Numbered from the stretch's first letter, positions 51,903 to 61,346 are shown. The stretch: DNA of 63,299 nucleotides from an uncultured bacterium (GCA_900549855.1 URPS01000009.1:1-63299), one strand, 5' to 3'. A program made the numbers and translations. Notes: generated by a model from the letters alone, not told the origin.

Positions 51903-54110
51903 TTAAGATGAACTTTTCTTATTATGCTTTTTTTGCGACTTGTTTGTCTTTTTGGTAAATTGTTGCGGATTTTTTGTATAAGAGGTTTGAATTCTCTTAA
52001 CACTGAAAACATCCGGCATGGACTGCAGTGCAATCATTACTTTGCGCAGTGTTTCAATGTTATCAAGTTCAATACCAAGCTCAATGATACCGACTTTACC
52101 TTTAGATTTAACGTTGGCAGAGGTAATGTTGGTATTATTATCCGATACAACTCCAATAACGTCTTTGAGTAATCCGAGTTTTTCTGCTGTTTCAATACGG
52201 ATTGTAGTACTGTATGTTTTATTAACATTGTTGCCTGACCAGTGAATATCAATCAAACGTTCTACAGGAATGTTTTCTAAAGTTTTGCAATCAAGCCTGT
52301 GAACTGTAACACCCTTGGAACGTGTTACTACACCGATTATTGGTTCTCCGGGAATCGGTGAACAACATCTTGCAAAAGAATAAAGCAAGCCTTCTAAGCC
52401 TACGATATCTTTTTCTGAAGCTTTTCTTGGTTTGTGAGGATTTGGTGCTTCCTGCTTTGGCGGTTTTCTCAATCTGTTAACAATTTTGTTAACTGTTGTT
52501 TCGCCGTAACCCAATGCTGCAAATAAATCATCAGCACTCACATAATTCATTTGTTTTGCGACTTTTGCAAATTCACCATTCTTAACAAATTCATCAAATA
52601 CGGTTTTGGTTAATTCGTGTTCAAGGTTAGCTTTTCCGATTTCAATATGGTCTTCACGTTTATTCTTTTTGTACCATTGACGAATTTTAGAAGCTGCTTG
52701 CTTTGTTACAACAAAGTTTAACCAATCCAAGCGTGGAGCAGAAACTTTTGATGTCATAATTTCTACGATGTCACCGTTTTTGAGTTTTGTATCAAGTTGT
52801 GCAATTCTACCGTTAATCAAGGCGCCAACTGTTTTATGTCCGACATCAGAGTGAATACGATATGCAAAATCAACAGGAGTTGCGTTTAGAGGTAAGTCTA
52901 TTACATCACCCCCTGGGGTGAACGCAAAAACTTGGTCAGAGAACAAGTCCATTTTTACGGAATTAACAAAATCCTCTGCATTTTTTGTTTCTTTGTTGTA
53001 TTCAACCAGTTTGCGCATCCAAGAAAATTTGATATCACTAGCTGAATCCGCTTTCTTAGAGCCTTTTTCTTTATATCTCCAGTGCGCAGCAATACCATAT
53101 TCTGCTATTTCGTGCATTTCCCAAGTTCTAATTTGTACTTCCAAAGGTTTTTGTCTTGGACCAATTACAGAAGTGTGGAGTGATTGGTACATGTTTCCTT
53201 TTGGCATTGCGATATAATCTTTAAAACGTCCGGGAATTGGTTTAAACTGTGAGTGAATAAGCCCAAGCACTTCGTAACATTCTTTTTCTGTATCAACAAT
53301 TACACGCACAGCCGTAATATCATATAAGTCGTGGAATGCTACATTCAGACGGCGCATTTTATTATAAATACTATAATAATGTTTTGCTCGGCCGGTTATT
53401 TGAGCATTGATTCCACTTGCTTTTACGTCTTTAGAAATCTTGTCGATAAGTAATTTGACAGTCATTTCTCGTTCGGCTTTTTTTTGTGAAACCAATTGAG
53501 CAATTTCATAATACTTATCCGGATGTAAATATTTTAGCGATAAATCTTCAAGTTCAGCTTTGATTTTACCGACACCTAAACGGTTTGCGAGAGGAGCAAA
53601 GATATCAAGTGTTTCTTGCGCAATTCTCTGTTGCTTTACCGGTGTCATATAGTTAAGAGTCCGCATATTATGGAGCCTGTCAGCAAGTTTTAAAAGAATT
53701 ATTCTGACATCGCTTGCCATTGCGATAAGCATTCGTCGAAAGTTTTCTGCTTGACGTTCTTCTGTCGATTTGAACTGCAATTTACCAAGTTTTGTGACAC
53801 CTTGAACAAGGTTTAGCACATCTTCGCCAAACATCTCCTTGATTTCTTCCGGTTTTGTGTCTGTATCCTCCAGAATGTCATGCAAAAATCCTGCCATAAG
53901 CGTGTGTTTGTCGGCTCTTAAGGCAATTAATATTTTTACAACTTCCATCGGGTGAATAATATATGGTTCTTCAGAAACCCTATATTGTCCGGCATGAAGC
54001 TTTTTTGCAAATTCAAAAGCTTTTTCGAGTTCTTCAATATCGGCTTCCGAATATTGTTGTTCGATTAGCAGCGCTCTTATTTCGTCAAAAGTAATTACAT
54101 ATTGTTCCAT
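51903..54110 (-). CDS. rel: bifunctional (p)ppGpp synthetase/hydrolase Rel/SpoT
   Basis: 735 aa, full length. HD hydrolase: HAGQYRVSEEPYIIHP and FLHDILEDTD (HDxxED intact). Synthetase: ITGRAKHYYSIYNKM, YDITAVRVIVD, YQSLHTSVIG and LEVQIRT (catalytic Glu). TGS domain from AFTPGGDVIDLP. C-terminal zinc-finger-like ARCCSPIPG and ACT domain ending near residue 715, then a Lys-rich tail. It makes and degrades (p)ppGpp in response to starvation. Both active sites appear intact. Confidence 0.95.
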   Translation of the reverse strand: MEQYVITFDEIRALLIEQQYSEADIEELEKAFEFAKKLHAGQYRVSEEPYIIHPMEVVKILIALRADKHTLMAGFLHDILEDTDTKPEEIKEMFGEDVLNLVQGVTKLGKLQFKSTEERQAENFRRMLIAMASDVRIILLKLADRLHNMRTLNYMTPVKQQRIAQETLDIFAPLANRLGVGKIKAELEDLSLKYLHPDKYYEIAQLVSQKKAEREMTVKLLIDKISKDVKASGINAQITGRAKHYYSIYNKMRRLNVAFHDLYDITAVRVIVDTEKECYEVLGLIHSQFKPIPGRFKDYIAMPKGNMYQSLHTSVIGPRQKPLEVQIRTWEMHEIAEYGIAAHWRYKEKGSKKADSASDIKFSWMRKLVEYNKETKNAEDFVNSVKMDLFSDQVFAFTPGGDVIDLPLNATPVDFAYRIHSDVGHKTVGALINGRIAQLDTKLKNGDIVEIMTSKVSAPRLDWLNFVVTKQAASKIRQWYKKNKREDHIEIGKANLEHELTKTVFDEFVKNGEFAKVAKQMNYVSADDLFAALGYGETTVNKIVNRLRKPPKQEAPNPHKPRKASEKDIVGLEGLLYSFARCCSPIPGEPIIGVVTRSKGVTVHRLDCKTLENIPVERLIDIHWSGNNVNKTYSTTIRIETAEKLGLLKDVIGVVSDNNTNITSANVKSKGKVGIIELGIELDNIETLRKVMIALQSMPDVFSVKRIQTSYTKNPQQFTKKTNKSQKKHNKKSSS

Positions 54111-54231
54111 AATAATGCTATCATAGTGTTTTTTTAAGCATTTTGCAAGTTTTTTGGTTCAAAATCGTGTATATGGATTAAAGCGGAGTGTGTTGAACAA
54201 GGTGAAAATTGACAAGGTGAATTGTGTTAAA

Positions 54232-54237
54232 GATAAT
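54232..54237 (+). promoter_or_regulatory. -10 hexamer of the 156-aa gene, leaderless arrangement
   Basis: GATAAT lies 6 bases before the ATG at 54244. This supports that ATG over the longer frame from 54154. Confidence 0.4.
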
Positions 54238-54243
54238 AAAGTT

Positions 54244-54714
54244 ATGGAACAAGATGAATTAAGCAATTTTATTGATGGAGTTATTAATAACAATTTAGAA
54301 CCAAAAGTTAATGAGGTCGTTGTAGGCTTTCTTAGTAATACAATTATTGATTATTTGATTTCTAATAACATAAATTATAATAGAGATATTGTTGAAATTA
54401 GAGAAATTAAGTTGACATACAAAGGTTTAGAACATTTATTGCGTGATGAGAAAAAATTAATACAAAAACTTACCCAAAAACAAATAAAAAGAATTGCATT
54501 TATAATTGCTAAAAATAATGTTTATTATGATGTAGACCATAAAAACATATTATTTATAGATTATTTACCTGAAGAAGAGGTCGAAGGTAATGTAAACATA
54601 ATAAAAATTCCAATCAAATTAATCGGAAAAAAGGCATTGACAATAGCTACAGCTAGTCGTGTTTCTGATATATCAATCCTAAATTCTCCAAAAAAATTTA
54701 AAAAGATAAATTAA
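54244..54714 (+). CDS. hypothetical protein, possible BECR/phage-type nuclease fold, 156 aa
   Basis: Start at the ATG at 54244 (leaderless); a frame upstream to 54154 has no clear site. VREIKLTYKGLEHLLRDEKK, then IKRIAFIIAKNNVYYD, then IIKIPIKL and LTIATASRVSD resemble the order of the barnase-EndoU-ColicinE5/D-RelE (PBECR) fold often fused to phage proteins, where an early His and late Thr/Arg act. The early His here is His of GLEHLL. Similarity is only by pattern. The start is divergent from rel. Confidence 0.4.
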   Translation: MEQDELSNFIDGVINNNLEPKVNEVVVGFLSNTIIDYLISNNINYNRDIVEIREIKLTYKGLEHLLRDEKKLIQKLTQKQIKRIAFIIAKNNVYYDVDHKNILFIDYLPEEEVEGNVNIIKIPIKLIGKKALTIATASRVSDISILNSPKKFKKIN

Positions 54715-54767
54715 TTAAGGATTGACACTACCCAATCGTCTCGGGATACCTTGCGGAATTGCCCAAC

Positions 54768-54790
54768 GCACAGCTAGTGATTCTCTGTGC
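54768..54790 (+). terminator. hairpin after the 156-aa gene
   Basis: GCACAG (54768-54773) and CTGTGC (54785-54790) pair around an 11-base loop. T tract weak. Confidence 0.35.
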
Positions 54791-54885
54791 TACAAAATTA
54801 ACTTATCTTTCTATTCTCATTATAATCTATTTCTTCAATTTTTCAAGTGTTTGTCCGATTTGAGATTTAATACTTTTGAACATTT

Positions 54886-55479
54886 TTACAATTTATCAAA
54901 TTCTCGTTTAATTTCTTGAATATCTTGCCACATAAGCCATTTAGGGCTGCCTTTTGTTCTTGCATCATTTCTAAGTAGGTATGATGGATGAAATATTGGC
55001 ATCATTTTTGCCCCAAAAACATCAACAATCGCACTTTCAGGATTGAACCATTTGCCACGAATTTTTGTAATTCCGCCAACGTTGCCGAGTATTGATTGTA
55101 CAGCTACATTTCCGCACAAAAGTATAATTTTCGGTTTTATGATTTCTATCTGTGATTTCAAATATTCACAGCAAGCTTCTTTTTCTTCCGGTAACGGATT
55201 TCTATTTTCCGGTGGTCGGCATTTAATAGTATTGCATATATAAACATCTTTTTTGCGTGTTAAACCGACAGCCGCAAAAATTTTGTCTAAAAGTTGTCCT
55301 GCTTTTCCGACAAAAGGTTTACCTTCCTTATCTTCATAAAACCCTGGGGCTTCACCTATTAGCATAAGTTTAGGATTCGGAACACCATCATCAAAAACAA
55401 TATTTGTACGAGTTTCACCTAAAGGACATTTATGACATCCCAAACACTTCTCTTTGATAGTTGTGAGTTGCTCGTACAT
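54886..55479 (-). CDS. uracil-DNA glycosylase, family 4 (iron-sulfur)
   Basis: 197 aa. CLGCHKCPLGETR and ICNTIKCRPPENRNP with a later CCEYL hold the four Cys that bind 4Fe-4S. GEAPGFYEDKEGKPFVGKAG is motif A with the water-activating residue type of this family, and FHPSYLLRN is motif B. It removes uracil from DNA at the start of base excision repair. GGAG lies 7 bases before the ATG. Downstream of the acyl-CoA synthetase gene with a hairpin between. Confidence 0.9.
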   Translation of the reverse strand: MYEQLTTIKEKCLGCHKCPLGETRTNIVFDDGVPNPKLMLIGEAPGFYEDKEGKPFVGKAGQLLDKIFAAVGLTRKKDVYICNTIKCRPPENRNPLPEEKEACCEYLKSQIEIIKPKIILLCGNVAVQSILGNVGGITKIRGKWFNPESAIVDVFGAKMMPIFHPSYLLRNDARTKGSPKWLMWQDIQEIKREFDKL

Positions 55480-55499
55480 TTTATACTCCGATTATTGTA

Positions 55500-55522
55500 G
55501 GTTGGATTTACCAATCCAACAA
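55500..55522. repeat. hairpin GGTTGGATT...AATCCAAC between two minus-strand genes
   Basis: GTTGGATT and AATCCAAC pair around a 4-base loop. Without a T run on the minus strand it may be a dispersed palindrome or a processing site rather than a terminator. Confidence 0.45.
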
Positions 55523-55533
55523 AAACTCTTATA

Positions 55534-57207
55534 TTACGCTTGAATAAGTTCTTTAACCTTATTTCTCTGAACCGTAGCTTTTTTAGTTCTAGGTAAAGCT
55601 TGTTTCAAAACAGTAATATTAATAGGACGTTTGTATGGTGTCAAACGTTGTGAAAGTCGCTTAACTTCATCTTTCATCATCTTATCAAGAGTTTTATCAT
55701 CGTATTTAGACTTTAGTTCATCTGTTGGAACAACAACTGCTGCAATGTCTTCTGTGCCGTCTTTTGCACCACCTTCACGAGAAACACCGAATACACAAAC
55801 TTCTGAGAATAAATCACTCTTTTCCAAAACAGATTCAACTTCTTCCGGAAATACTTTTTTACCGCCGGATAGCACAATCATGTTTTTCAAACGACCTGTT
55901 ATGTAAACTCGTCCGCTGTCATCAATTCTAGCTTTATCACCTGTGTGGAACCAACCTTCTTCGTCAATAGCTTCACGTGTTAATTCCGGTTGATTATGAT
56001 AACCTTTCATTACAGAAGGACCTTTGAGTAACAGTTCACCTGTTTCAGAATCAATTTTTGCTTCGTAGCTTGGAAGAGGTTTGCCAACGGAACGTAAATC
56101 TCTGTGACGTTCAATGTTAATAGTCGCAATTGGGCTCGTTTCTGTCAAGCCATATACTTCATAAATTTGAATACCAACTCTCTGAAAGAATTTTGCTACG
56201 CTTAAATCCAAAGGAGCTCCACCGGACATACAACCCTTAAAAGCGCCTCCAAAACACTTATGTATTTTTCTAAACATAAGTTTTTTCATCCAAATAAATG
56301 GGACAAATTTTGCGAAATGGTAAAGAAACGGAAACATTCTTTGTGAAAATTTTGAAGTATTTTTCATCTCAGCTTCAAGTCCTGTTTTAAGAAGTTTTAA
56401 AAATGCAGGAACTACAACCATGAATGTGATTTTTCTGTCACGCATTATATTTAAAATATCTTTTGGTTTTAAATTATGCGTGTAATAAACCGTAAATCCA
56501 AGATTTAGAAATGTCGAGAAACCGACTGTCATTTCAAACAAGTGGTTCATTGGAAGAATTGAAAGTACTCTAACATCTCCATATGGTAAAATTTTGTCAA
56601 ACGCAGTTTTTAAGTCCTTCAATTGCGCTAACATATTGCCGAACGTTGTTTCAACACCTTTTGGGTGCCCTGTTGTTCCTGATGTATAAATAATAAATAC
56701 AACAGACTTTCTTGAACGATGACGCCATTTGCAAGTGTAATTGTTTGGAATTGTATAAATACTTTCCAAATTATCATTAATAGGGTGCTCGTCCATTACA
56801 ATAATATGTTTCAGTGATGGAATAACTTTTTGTAGTTCAAGGGCTTTGTCTATGTATGTTTGAGATACAAGCATTACAGAAGGCAAACAATCTGAAAGAA
56901 TGGACTGCAATTCATATTTTGTAAGCTTTATATCTAGAGGAACGGTAATCAATCCCGAAATTACTGATGCAAATACGCAAGCGCCATATTCAGGCTTTGA
57001 TTCAGAAAGAATAGCAAGCTTTTCACCTTTTTGAAGTCCCAAGTCGTTCATTAAATAAGCAGCAAGTCTTCTTGACATCAAGCCTAAACCATCATAAGTA
57101 AGCTCTTTCCAGCCGAATTGAGTCTTTGTACCTAAAGCAATTTTTCTTGCGTAGATATTAGTCTTATCTTCAAGTAAAGATAATACATTACTTTCACGTT
57201 CTTTCAT
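55534..57207 (-). CDS. AMP-forming acyl-CoA/acyl-ACP synthetase-type enzyme
   Basis: 557 aa. The ANL superfamily blocks are in order: IYTSGTTGHPKGVE (AMP-binding P-loop), VYGLTETSP, HTGDKARID and GRLKNMIVLSGGKKVFPEEVE, with the C-terminal Lys region PRTKKATVQRNKV. It activates a fatty acid as acyl-AMP and transfers it to CoA or ACP; long-chain type by its length and FGWKELTYDG start. ATG at 57207 chosen because GGAGGGAAGT is directly upstream; the GTG at 57225 is inside the site. Confidence 0.9.
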   Translation of the reverse strand: MKERESNVLSLLEDKTNIYARKIALGTKTQFGWKELTYDGLGLMSRRLAAYLMNDLGLQKGEKLAILSESKPEYGACVFASVISGLITVPLDIKLTKYELQSILSDCLPSVMLVSQTYIDKALELQKVIPSLKHIIVMDEHPINDNLESIYTIPNNYTCKWRHRSRKSVVFIIYTSGTTGHPKGVETTFGNMLAQLKDLKTAFDKILPYGDVRVLSILPMNHLFEMTVGFSTFLNLGFTVYYTHNLKPKDILNIMRDRKITFMVVVPAFLKLLKTGLEAEMKNTSKFSQRMFPFLYHFAKFVPFIWMKKLMFRKIHKCFGGAFKGCMSGGAPLDLSVAKFFQRVGIQIYEVYGLTETSPIATINIERHRDLRSVGKPLPSYEAKIDSETGELLLKGPSVMKGYHNQPELTREAIDEEGWFHTGDKARIDDSGRVYITGRLKNMIVLSGGKKVFPEEVESVLEKSDLFSEVCVFGVSREGGAKDGTEDIAAVVVPTDELKSKYDDKTLDKMMKDEVKRLSQRLTPYKRPINITVLKQALPRTKKATVQRNKVKELIQA

Positions 57208-57302
57208 ACTTCCCTCCTGACACACAAAAGCCTAATAGTATTATATGGATAACAGGCGAGTTGGTCAATAGGAAATTGAAAAAGTTGAAAGTTGGTTTAA
57301 AA

Positions 57303-57791
57303 TTATTCGTGTAAAACGACTTTGTTATTTTCCAAAGATGCTTTTACATCAACTACTCTTTGGTTTGTACTTCCAACCCAATGTTTTTTATTATCCAAAA
57401 GTTCTTTAACAAATTTACCTTCGCAAATGACATCAATGTCTGCAATTTCCGGAATATCTTTGATTTCTTCCCACAAGAAACCTGTATATAACCAAATTGT
57501 TTTATTTGGTAATTCTTGTTTGATTTTTTTAATTAATCTGAAAACTTCTTCTCTGTTGAATGGATGTAAAGGGTCACCACCGGAGAAAGTTATACCTGCA
57601 ACGTGCGGTCTGTTTAAGGCTTCAAATAATTCTTTTTCCGCAGCTTCATCAAATGGAATACCACCTGTGACATCCCAAGTTATAGGATTTTGACAACCTT
57701 GACAGTGATGAGTACAGCCTGCTACCCATAATACAACTCTTAATCCGTCACCATTTAACATGTCATCTTTTGTGATATTGTGATAATTCAT
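57303..57791 (-). CDS. nrdG: anaerobic ribonucleotide reductase activating protein
   Basis: 162 aa. VLWVAGCTHHCQGCQNP holds the CxxxCxxC radical SAM cluster typical of NrdG; TFSGGDPL follows. It makes the glycyl radical on NrdD, so anaerobic DNA precursor synthesis is implied. No nrdD lies in this window, though it usually adjoins. GGGAGTT upstream of the ATG is the ribosome site. Fits an anaerobic gut lifestyle. Confidence 0.92.
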   Translation of the reverse strand: MNYHNITKDDMLNGDGLRVVLWVAGCTHHCQGCQNPITWDVTGGIPFDEAAEKELFEALNRPHVAGITFSGGDPLHPFNREEVFRLIKKIKQELPNKTIWLYTGFLWEEIKDIPEIADIDVICEGKFVKELLDNKKHWVGSTNQRVVDVKASLENNKVVLHE

Positions 57792-57866
57792 TTTCGAAAC
57801 TCCCTTACTTTAATTAAGTATACCATATCATAGGCAAAATAAAATCTTGTAATATAATTTTACAAT

Positions 57867-57895
57867 TTGAAAAGATTTTCTTGATAAGATATTAT
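57867..57895 (+). promoter_or_regulatory. sigma-70-type promoter of the fliFGHI operon
   Basis: TTGAAA (57867-57872) and TATTAT (57890-57895) are 17 bases apart. The transcript would start near 57902, about 22 bases before the fliF ATG. Confidence 0.5.
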
Positions 57896-57923
57896 TATAT
57901 TGAAGGATTGTGCTTGGGGAGTC

Positions 57924-59474
57924 ATGGAAAATAATTATTTTGCACTACTAGCTAATGATGTTAAGAAATTATGGAACGGTTTAGACGGTAACCAAAAGCT
58001 TGGAATGCTTGCGCTGATTGTCGTTACGATTATTGCTGCGACATTTTTCTTATCAAAAGCTATGGAACCCGATTGGGTTGTATTATATTCTGACCTTAAC
58101 GAAGTAAACGCTATGAGTATCGTTGAGGGCATGAAGAAAAACGGTTATCAATATAAAGTATCAGATGACCATAAATCGATTTTAGTACCATCAAATGTTC
58201 GAGATGATATGAGAGTTTTTGTTGCAGAAAACGACCTTATCAAAAATGGTGATACAGGTTTTGAACTTCTTGATGATATGCAGTTGGGTTCGACTGATTT
58301 TAAGAATAAATTAACTAAACAAAGAATTTTTCAAGGTGAGTTAACTCGTTCTATCGAAAGAATTCAAGGGGTTAAATATGCACGTGTTCAGCTTGCGGAA
58401 CCGGAACGTTCAATTTTTGATGATAATGATGAAAAACCGACTGCGTCAGTAGTCTTAGTTCTTGAACCGGGGTATAAGATTAAGGCAGGGCAAGTAAAAG
58501 CTATCAAGAATTTGGTTGCATACGCTGTTCCTAGAATGACTCCGGAACAAGTGTTTATTACAGACCAGAATGGTAATAGTCTTTCTGATGAAACATCAAA
58601 GAATTCAACAGATATGGAAAGCTTTAAGGCAAATCTTGAAAAAGATACTGCCAAAAAGATTTCAGAGGTTTTAGAAAAAATTGTTGGCAAAGGAAATGTT
58701 TCTGTTCAGGTTAATGCGGATATTGATTTTAATTCTGCTAAATCTACAATAGAAAGTTATATTCCTGTCAATGACAAGGGAGAAGGAGTTATAACAAGTT
58801 CTCAGACTGAGGTTGAAACTTATGAAAATCCTAACAATGTTCCTAATCCAAATAATGTAAATCAAAGAAATTTGAATTATTCAAAACAAAAAACTGCAGT
58901 TAATTATAGCGTATCTAAGGAAGTTAAACAGGTAGTTTATGCTCCTGGGACAGTAAAAAGACTTTCTATTGCAGTTGCGGTTAATAAAATTTTGACAGAC
59001 TCTGAAAAAGAGGAATTAAAAAATCTTGTTTTATCGGCATCAGGTGTTGATTATTCAAGAGGTGATGTAATTTCTGTTTCAGGACTACAATTTGAGGGTG
59101 CATCTATTGACAAGAAGGCTCAAGAAGAATTTGCACAACAATATCAACAAGAACAAATGATGTATTTTATCACTTCATCAGTAATCCCTCTTATTATTGT
59201 ACTTGTTCTTGGTTGCTTTGCATTATTTATTCTTAAGAACTTTATATCAAAAATGCCTAGTCAAAAACGACAAGAGCGTGTAGTTCAAGTTGAAGAATCT
59301 GCTAATGCGGAAAGAGTAGAAGATTCTGAGGCAGATGAAAGTATGCCGAAGATAGAGATGAATCGAAAAGAAGTTAAGTCACAAAAAGAACAAAGTATTA
59401 ATGAACTGAATGAGGCTGTAATGGCATCTCCGGAAGATGCTGCAAAACTGCTGACTTCGTTTATTAAAGATTAA
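57924..59474 (+). CDS. fliF: flagellar MS-ring protein FliF
   Basis: 516 aa. Membrane span (~24-44), then PDWVVLYSDLNEVNAMSIVEGMKKNGYQYKVS (ring-building motif domain), then RIQGVKYARVQLAEPERS and PRMTPEQVFITDQNG, a hydrophobic second span (~415-440) and an acidic C-terminal tail for FliG binding. It forms the MS ring in the inner membrane. Start at the ATG at 57924; GGGGAG lies very close upstream (2 bases), so an upstream TTG at 57900 cannot be excluded. Confidence 0.95.
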   Translation: MENNYFALLANDVKKLWNGLDGNQKLGMLALIVVTIIAATFFLSKAMEPDWVVLYSDLNEVNAMSIVEGMKKNGYQYKVSDDHKSILVPSNVRDDMRVFVAENDLIKNGDTGFELLDDMQLGSTDFKNKLTKQRIFQGELTRSIERIQGVKYARVQLAEPERSIFDDNDEKPTASVVLVLEPGYKIKAGQVKAIKNLVAYAVPRMTPEQVFITDQNGNSLSDETSKNSTDMESFKANLEKDTAKKISEVLEKIVGKGNVSVQVNADIDFNSAKSTIESYIPVNDKGEGVITSSQTEVETYENPNNVPNPNNVNQRNLNYSKQKTAVNYSVSKEVKQVVYAPGTVKRLSIAVAVNKILTDSEKEELKNLVLSASGVDYSRGDVISVSGLQFEGASIDKKAQEEFAQQYQQEQMMYFITSSVIPLIIVLVLGCFALFILKNFISKMPSQKRQERVVQVEESANAERVEDSEADESMPKIEMNRKEVKSQKEQSINELNEAVMASPEDAAKLLTSFIKD

Positions 59475-59545
59475 AATAATTTTAAAAATGAACTTAACGA
59501 CCTAAGGACTTAGCGACTTAAAGACTTTACTAAAAGGAATTTTAC

Positions 59546-60595
59546 ATGGGTATTGAAGAAATAAAAAAAGCGAAAGAAGAGGCTAAGCGGACGTTTACTC
59601 GTCCGAGCCAGAAGGTTGCGGCACTTTTGATTGCTTTAGGGCCGGCAACCGCTTCTGAAATACTTAAAAATATAAAAGATGAAGATTTGTTGGAGCAAAT
59701 TACTCTTGATATTGCAAATCTTGGAAAAATATCTGATGAAGATTTGAATGAAGTACTTACGGAGTTTAAGTCAGTTTTTCAAGCGAGAAATTATATTGCT
59801 CAAGGTGGTGTAAGTTATGCAAAACAATTGTTAGCGCAAACTTATGGTGAAGCAGAGGCCGGAAAATTGTTGGAAAAAGTTAATTCTATGGTTAATACAA
59901 ACCCATTCTTTTTCCTTAATGAGGCTGACCCGTCACAGCTTGCAAACACTTTTGCTTCTGAAAACCCGCAATTGCTTGCGCTGATTTTGGCTTACTTAAG
60001 ACCGGAACTGGCAGCACAGGTGTTGGCATTTCTTCCGCCTGATATACAAGCGGTTGTATCTATGCGAATTGCAGATATGACTCCGACAAATCCGGAAATT
60101 TTGTCAACAATTGAAGATATTGTAGAACGTAAGTTCTCAGCTCTTCTTGTTCAAGATTTTTCAAATGCCGGTGGTGTGGAATCTCTTGCAAATATCTTGA
60201 ACTGTTGCGACAGAGGTACAGAAAAGAATATCATGGAATGGCTTGATATTGAAAATCAACAAATGGCTCAAGAAGTACGAGATTTGATGTTCGTATTTGA
60301 AGATATCATTATTCTTGACGATAGAGCTATTCAAAGATTGCTTAGAGAAGTTGATACCAAGCAGCTTGCTCTTGCACTTAAAGGTACAAAAGAAGAAATT
60401 AAGGATAAAGTATTCAAAAATATGTCAGAACGTGCAAGACAAATGCTTTCAGATGATATGGAATATCTTGGACCTGTTAGGGCAAAAGAAGTTCAAGAAG
60501 CTCAAACCGGTATTGTTAACGCTATCAGAAATCTTGAGGCAACAGGTGAAATTACTATTACACGTGCAAGTGTTGAGGATGAATTAATTGAGTAG
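59546..60595 (+). CDS. fliG: flagellar motor switch protein FliG
   Basis: 349 aa. FTRPSQKVAALLIALGPATASEIL opens the N domain; EHPQ-like NPQLLALILAYLRPELAAQVLAFLPP (~147-172) is the middle domain; the C domain contains FVFEDIIILDDRAIQRLLREVD and LGPVRAKEVQEAQ, with the charged residues that touch MotA. AAAGGA lies 9 bases before the ATG. It couples ion flow to ring rotation. The next gene overlaps by 8 bases. Confidence 0.95.
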   Translation: MGIEEIKKAKEEAKRTFTRPSQKVAALLIALGPATASEILKNIKDEDLLEQITLDIANLGKISDEDLNEVLTEFKSVFQARNYIAQGGVSYAKQLLAQTYGEAEAGKLLEKVNSMVNTNPFFFLNEADPSQLANTFASENPQLLALILAYLRPELAAQVLAFLPPDIQAVVSMRIADMTPTNPEILSTIEDIVERKFSALLVQDFSNAGGVESLANILNCCDRGTEKNIMEWLDIENQQMAQEVRDLMFVFEDIIILDDRAIQRLLREVDTKQLALALKGTKEEIKDKVFKNMSERARQMLSDDMEYLGPVRAKEVQEAQTGIVNAIRNLEATGEITITRASVEDELIE

Positions 60596-61346
60596 CAGCA
60601 GAATAAAATCTAATGAAATTCAAATGGGTGAAAATTATGTTTTGCCTATTGAGCAAACACGTGTTACTCGCCAGCAAGCGAAGGTTCAACAAATAATTGA
60701 AGAAACAGATGCTAAAGCTCAAGAAATTATACAAAATGCTCAAAATCAATCTCAAATAGTTGTTCAAGCTGCAAATACGGAAGCGGATACAATTATTGAA
60801 AACGCAAGAAGAAAAGGTGAGAGCGAGTATGAAGCAATAAAGAACGAAGCTTATCAAGAAGGATTCAAGAAAGGTGAACAAGATGGGCTTTATAAATTCC
60901 AAAATGATGCGGTGGAAGCCTTGAAATCTCTGGATACTTTATGTGCTAGTCAGTATGAATTGAAGAAAAATATTATTGATTCTGCAACACGTGATATTGT
61001 GGAACTTGTTGCGGCAATAGCGGATAAAGTTTGTCATAAAGCTTTTAATACCCAGATTTTACACAGAATTACGGTTGATGCGATTAAACAATTGCACGAC
61101 AAAGAAAATATTACAATTATTGTTAATCCAAAATTAGCGGATAATATAAACAAACTTGTTCCGGAATTCAGAAAAGAGATTCCAAAATTGCAAACATTGA
61201 AAATCTTGGAAGATAATTCACTTTCTCCGGATGGTGTTATTGTAGAAACACCGGATACCAGAATGGATTCCAGAGTTTCTGTACAAATTGCAGAAATTGC
61301 AGAAAAAATGCTTACGGGTGCAGATAATGGAATGGAACAAAAATAA
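60588..61346 (+). CDS. fliH: flagellar assembly protein FliH
   Basis: 252 aa from a TTG start at 60588, with GAGG 9 bases upstream; the ATG at 60624 is an alternative. A long coiled coil (residues ~20-90) precedes a C-terminal domain with DAIKQLHDKENITIIVNP and DGVIVETPDTRMDSRVSVQIAEI, the FliH/YscL pattern. It binds and regulates the FliI ATPase for flagellar export. It overlaps fliG by 8 bases and fliI by 20 bases, showing translational coupling. Confidence 0.88.
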   Translation: MSSSRIKSNEIQMGENYVLPIEQTRVTRQQAKVQQIIEETDAKAQEIIQNAQNQSQIVVQAANTEADTIIENARRKGESEYEAIKNEAYQEGFKKGEQDGLYKFQNDAVEALKSLDTLCASQYELKKNIIDSATRDIVELVAAIADKVCHKAFNTQILHRITVDAIKQLHDKENITIIVNPKLADNINKLVPEFRKEIPKLQTLKILEDNSLSPDGVIVETPDTRMDSRVSVQIAEIAEKMLTGADNGMEQK

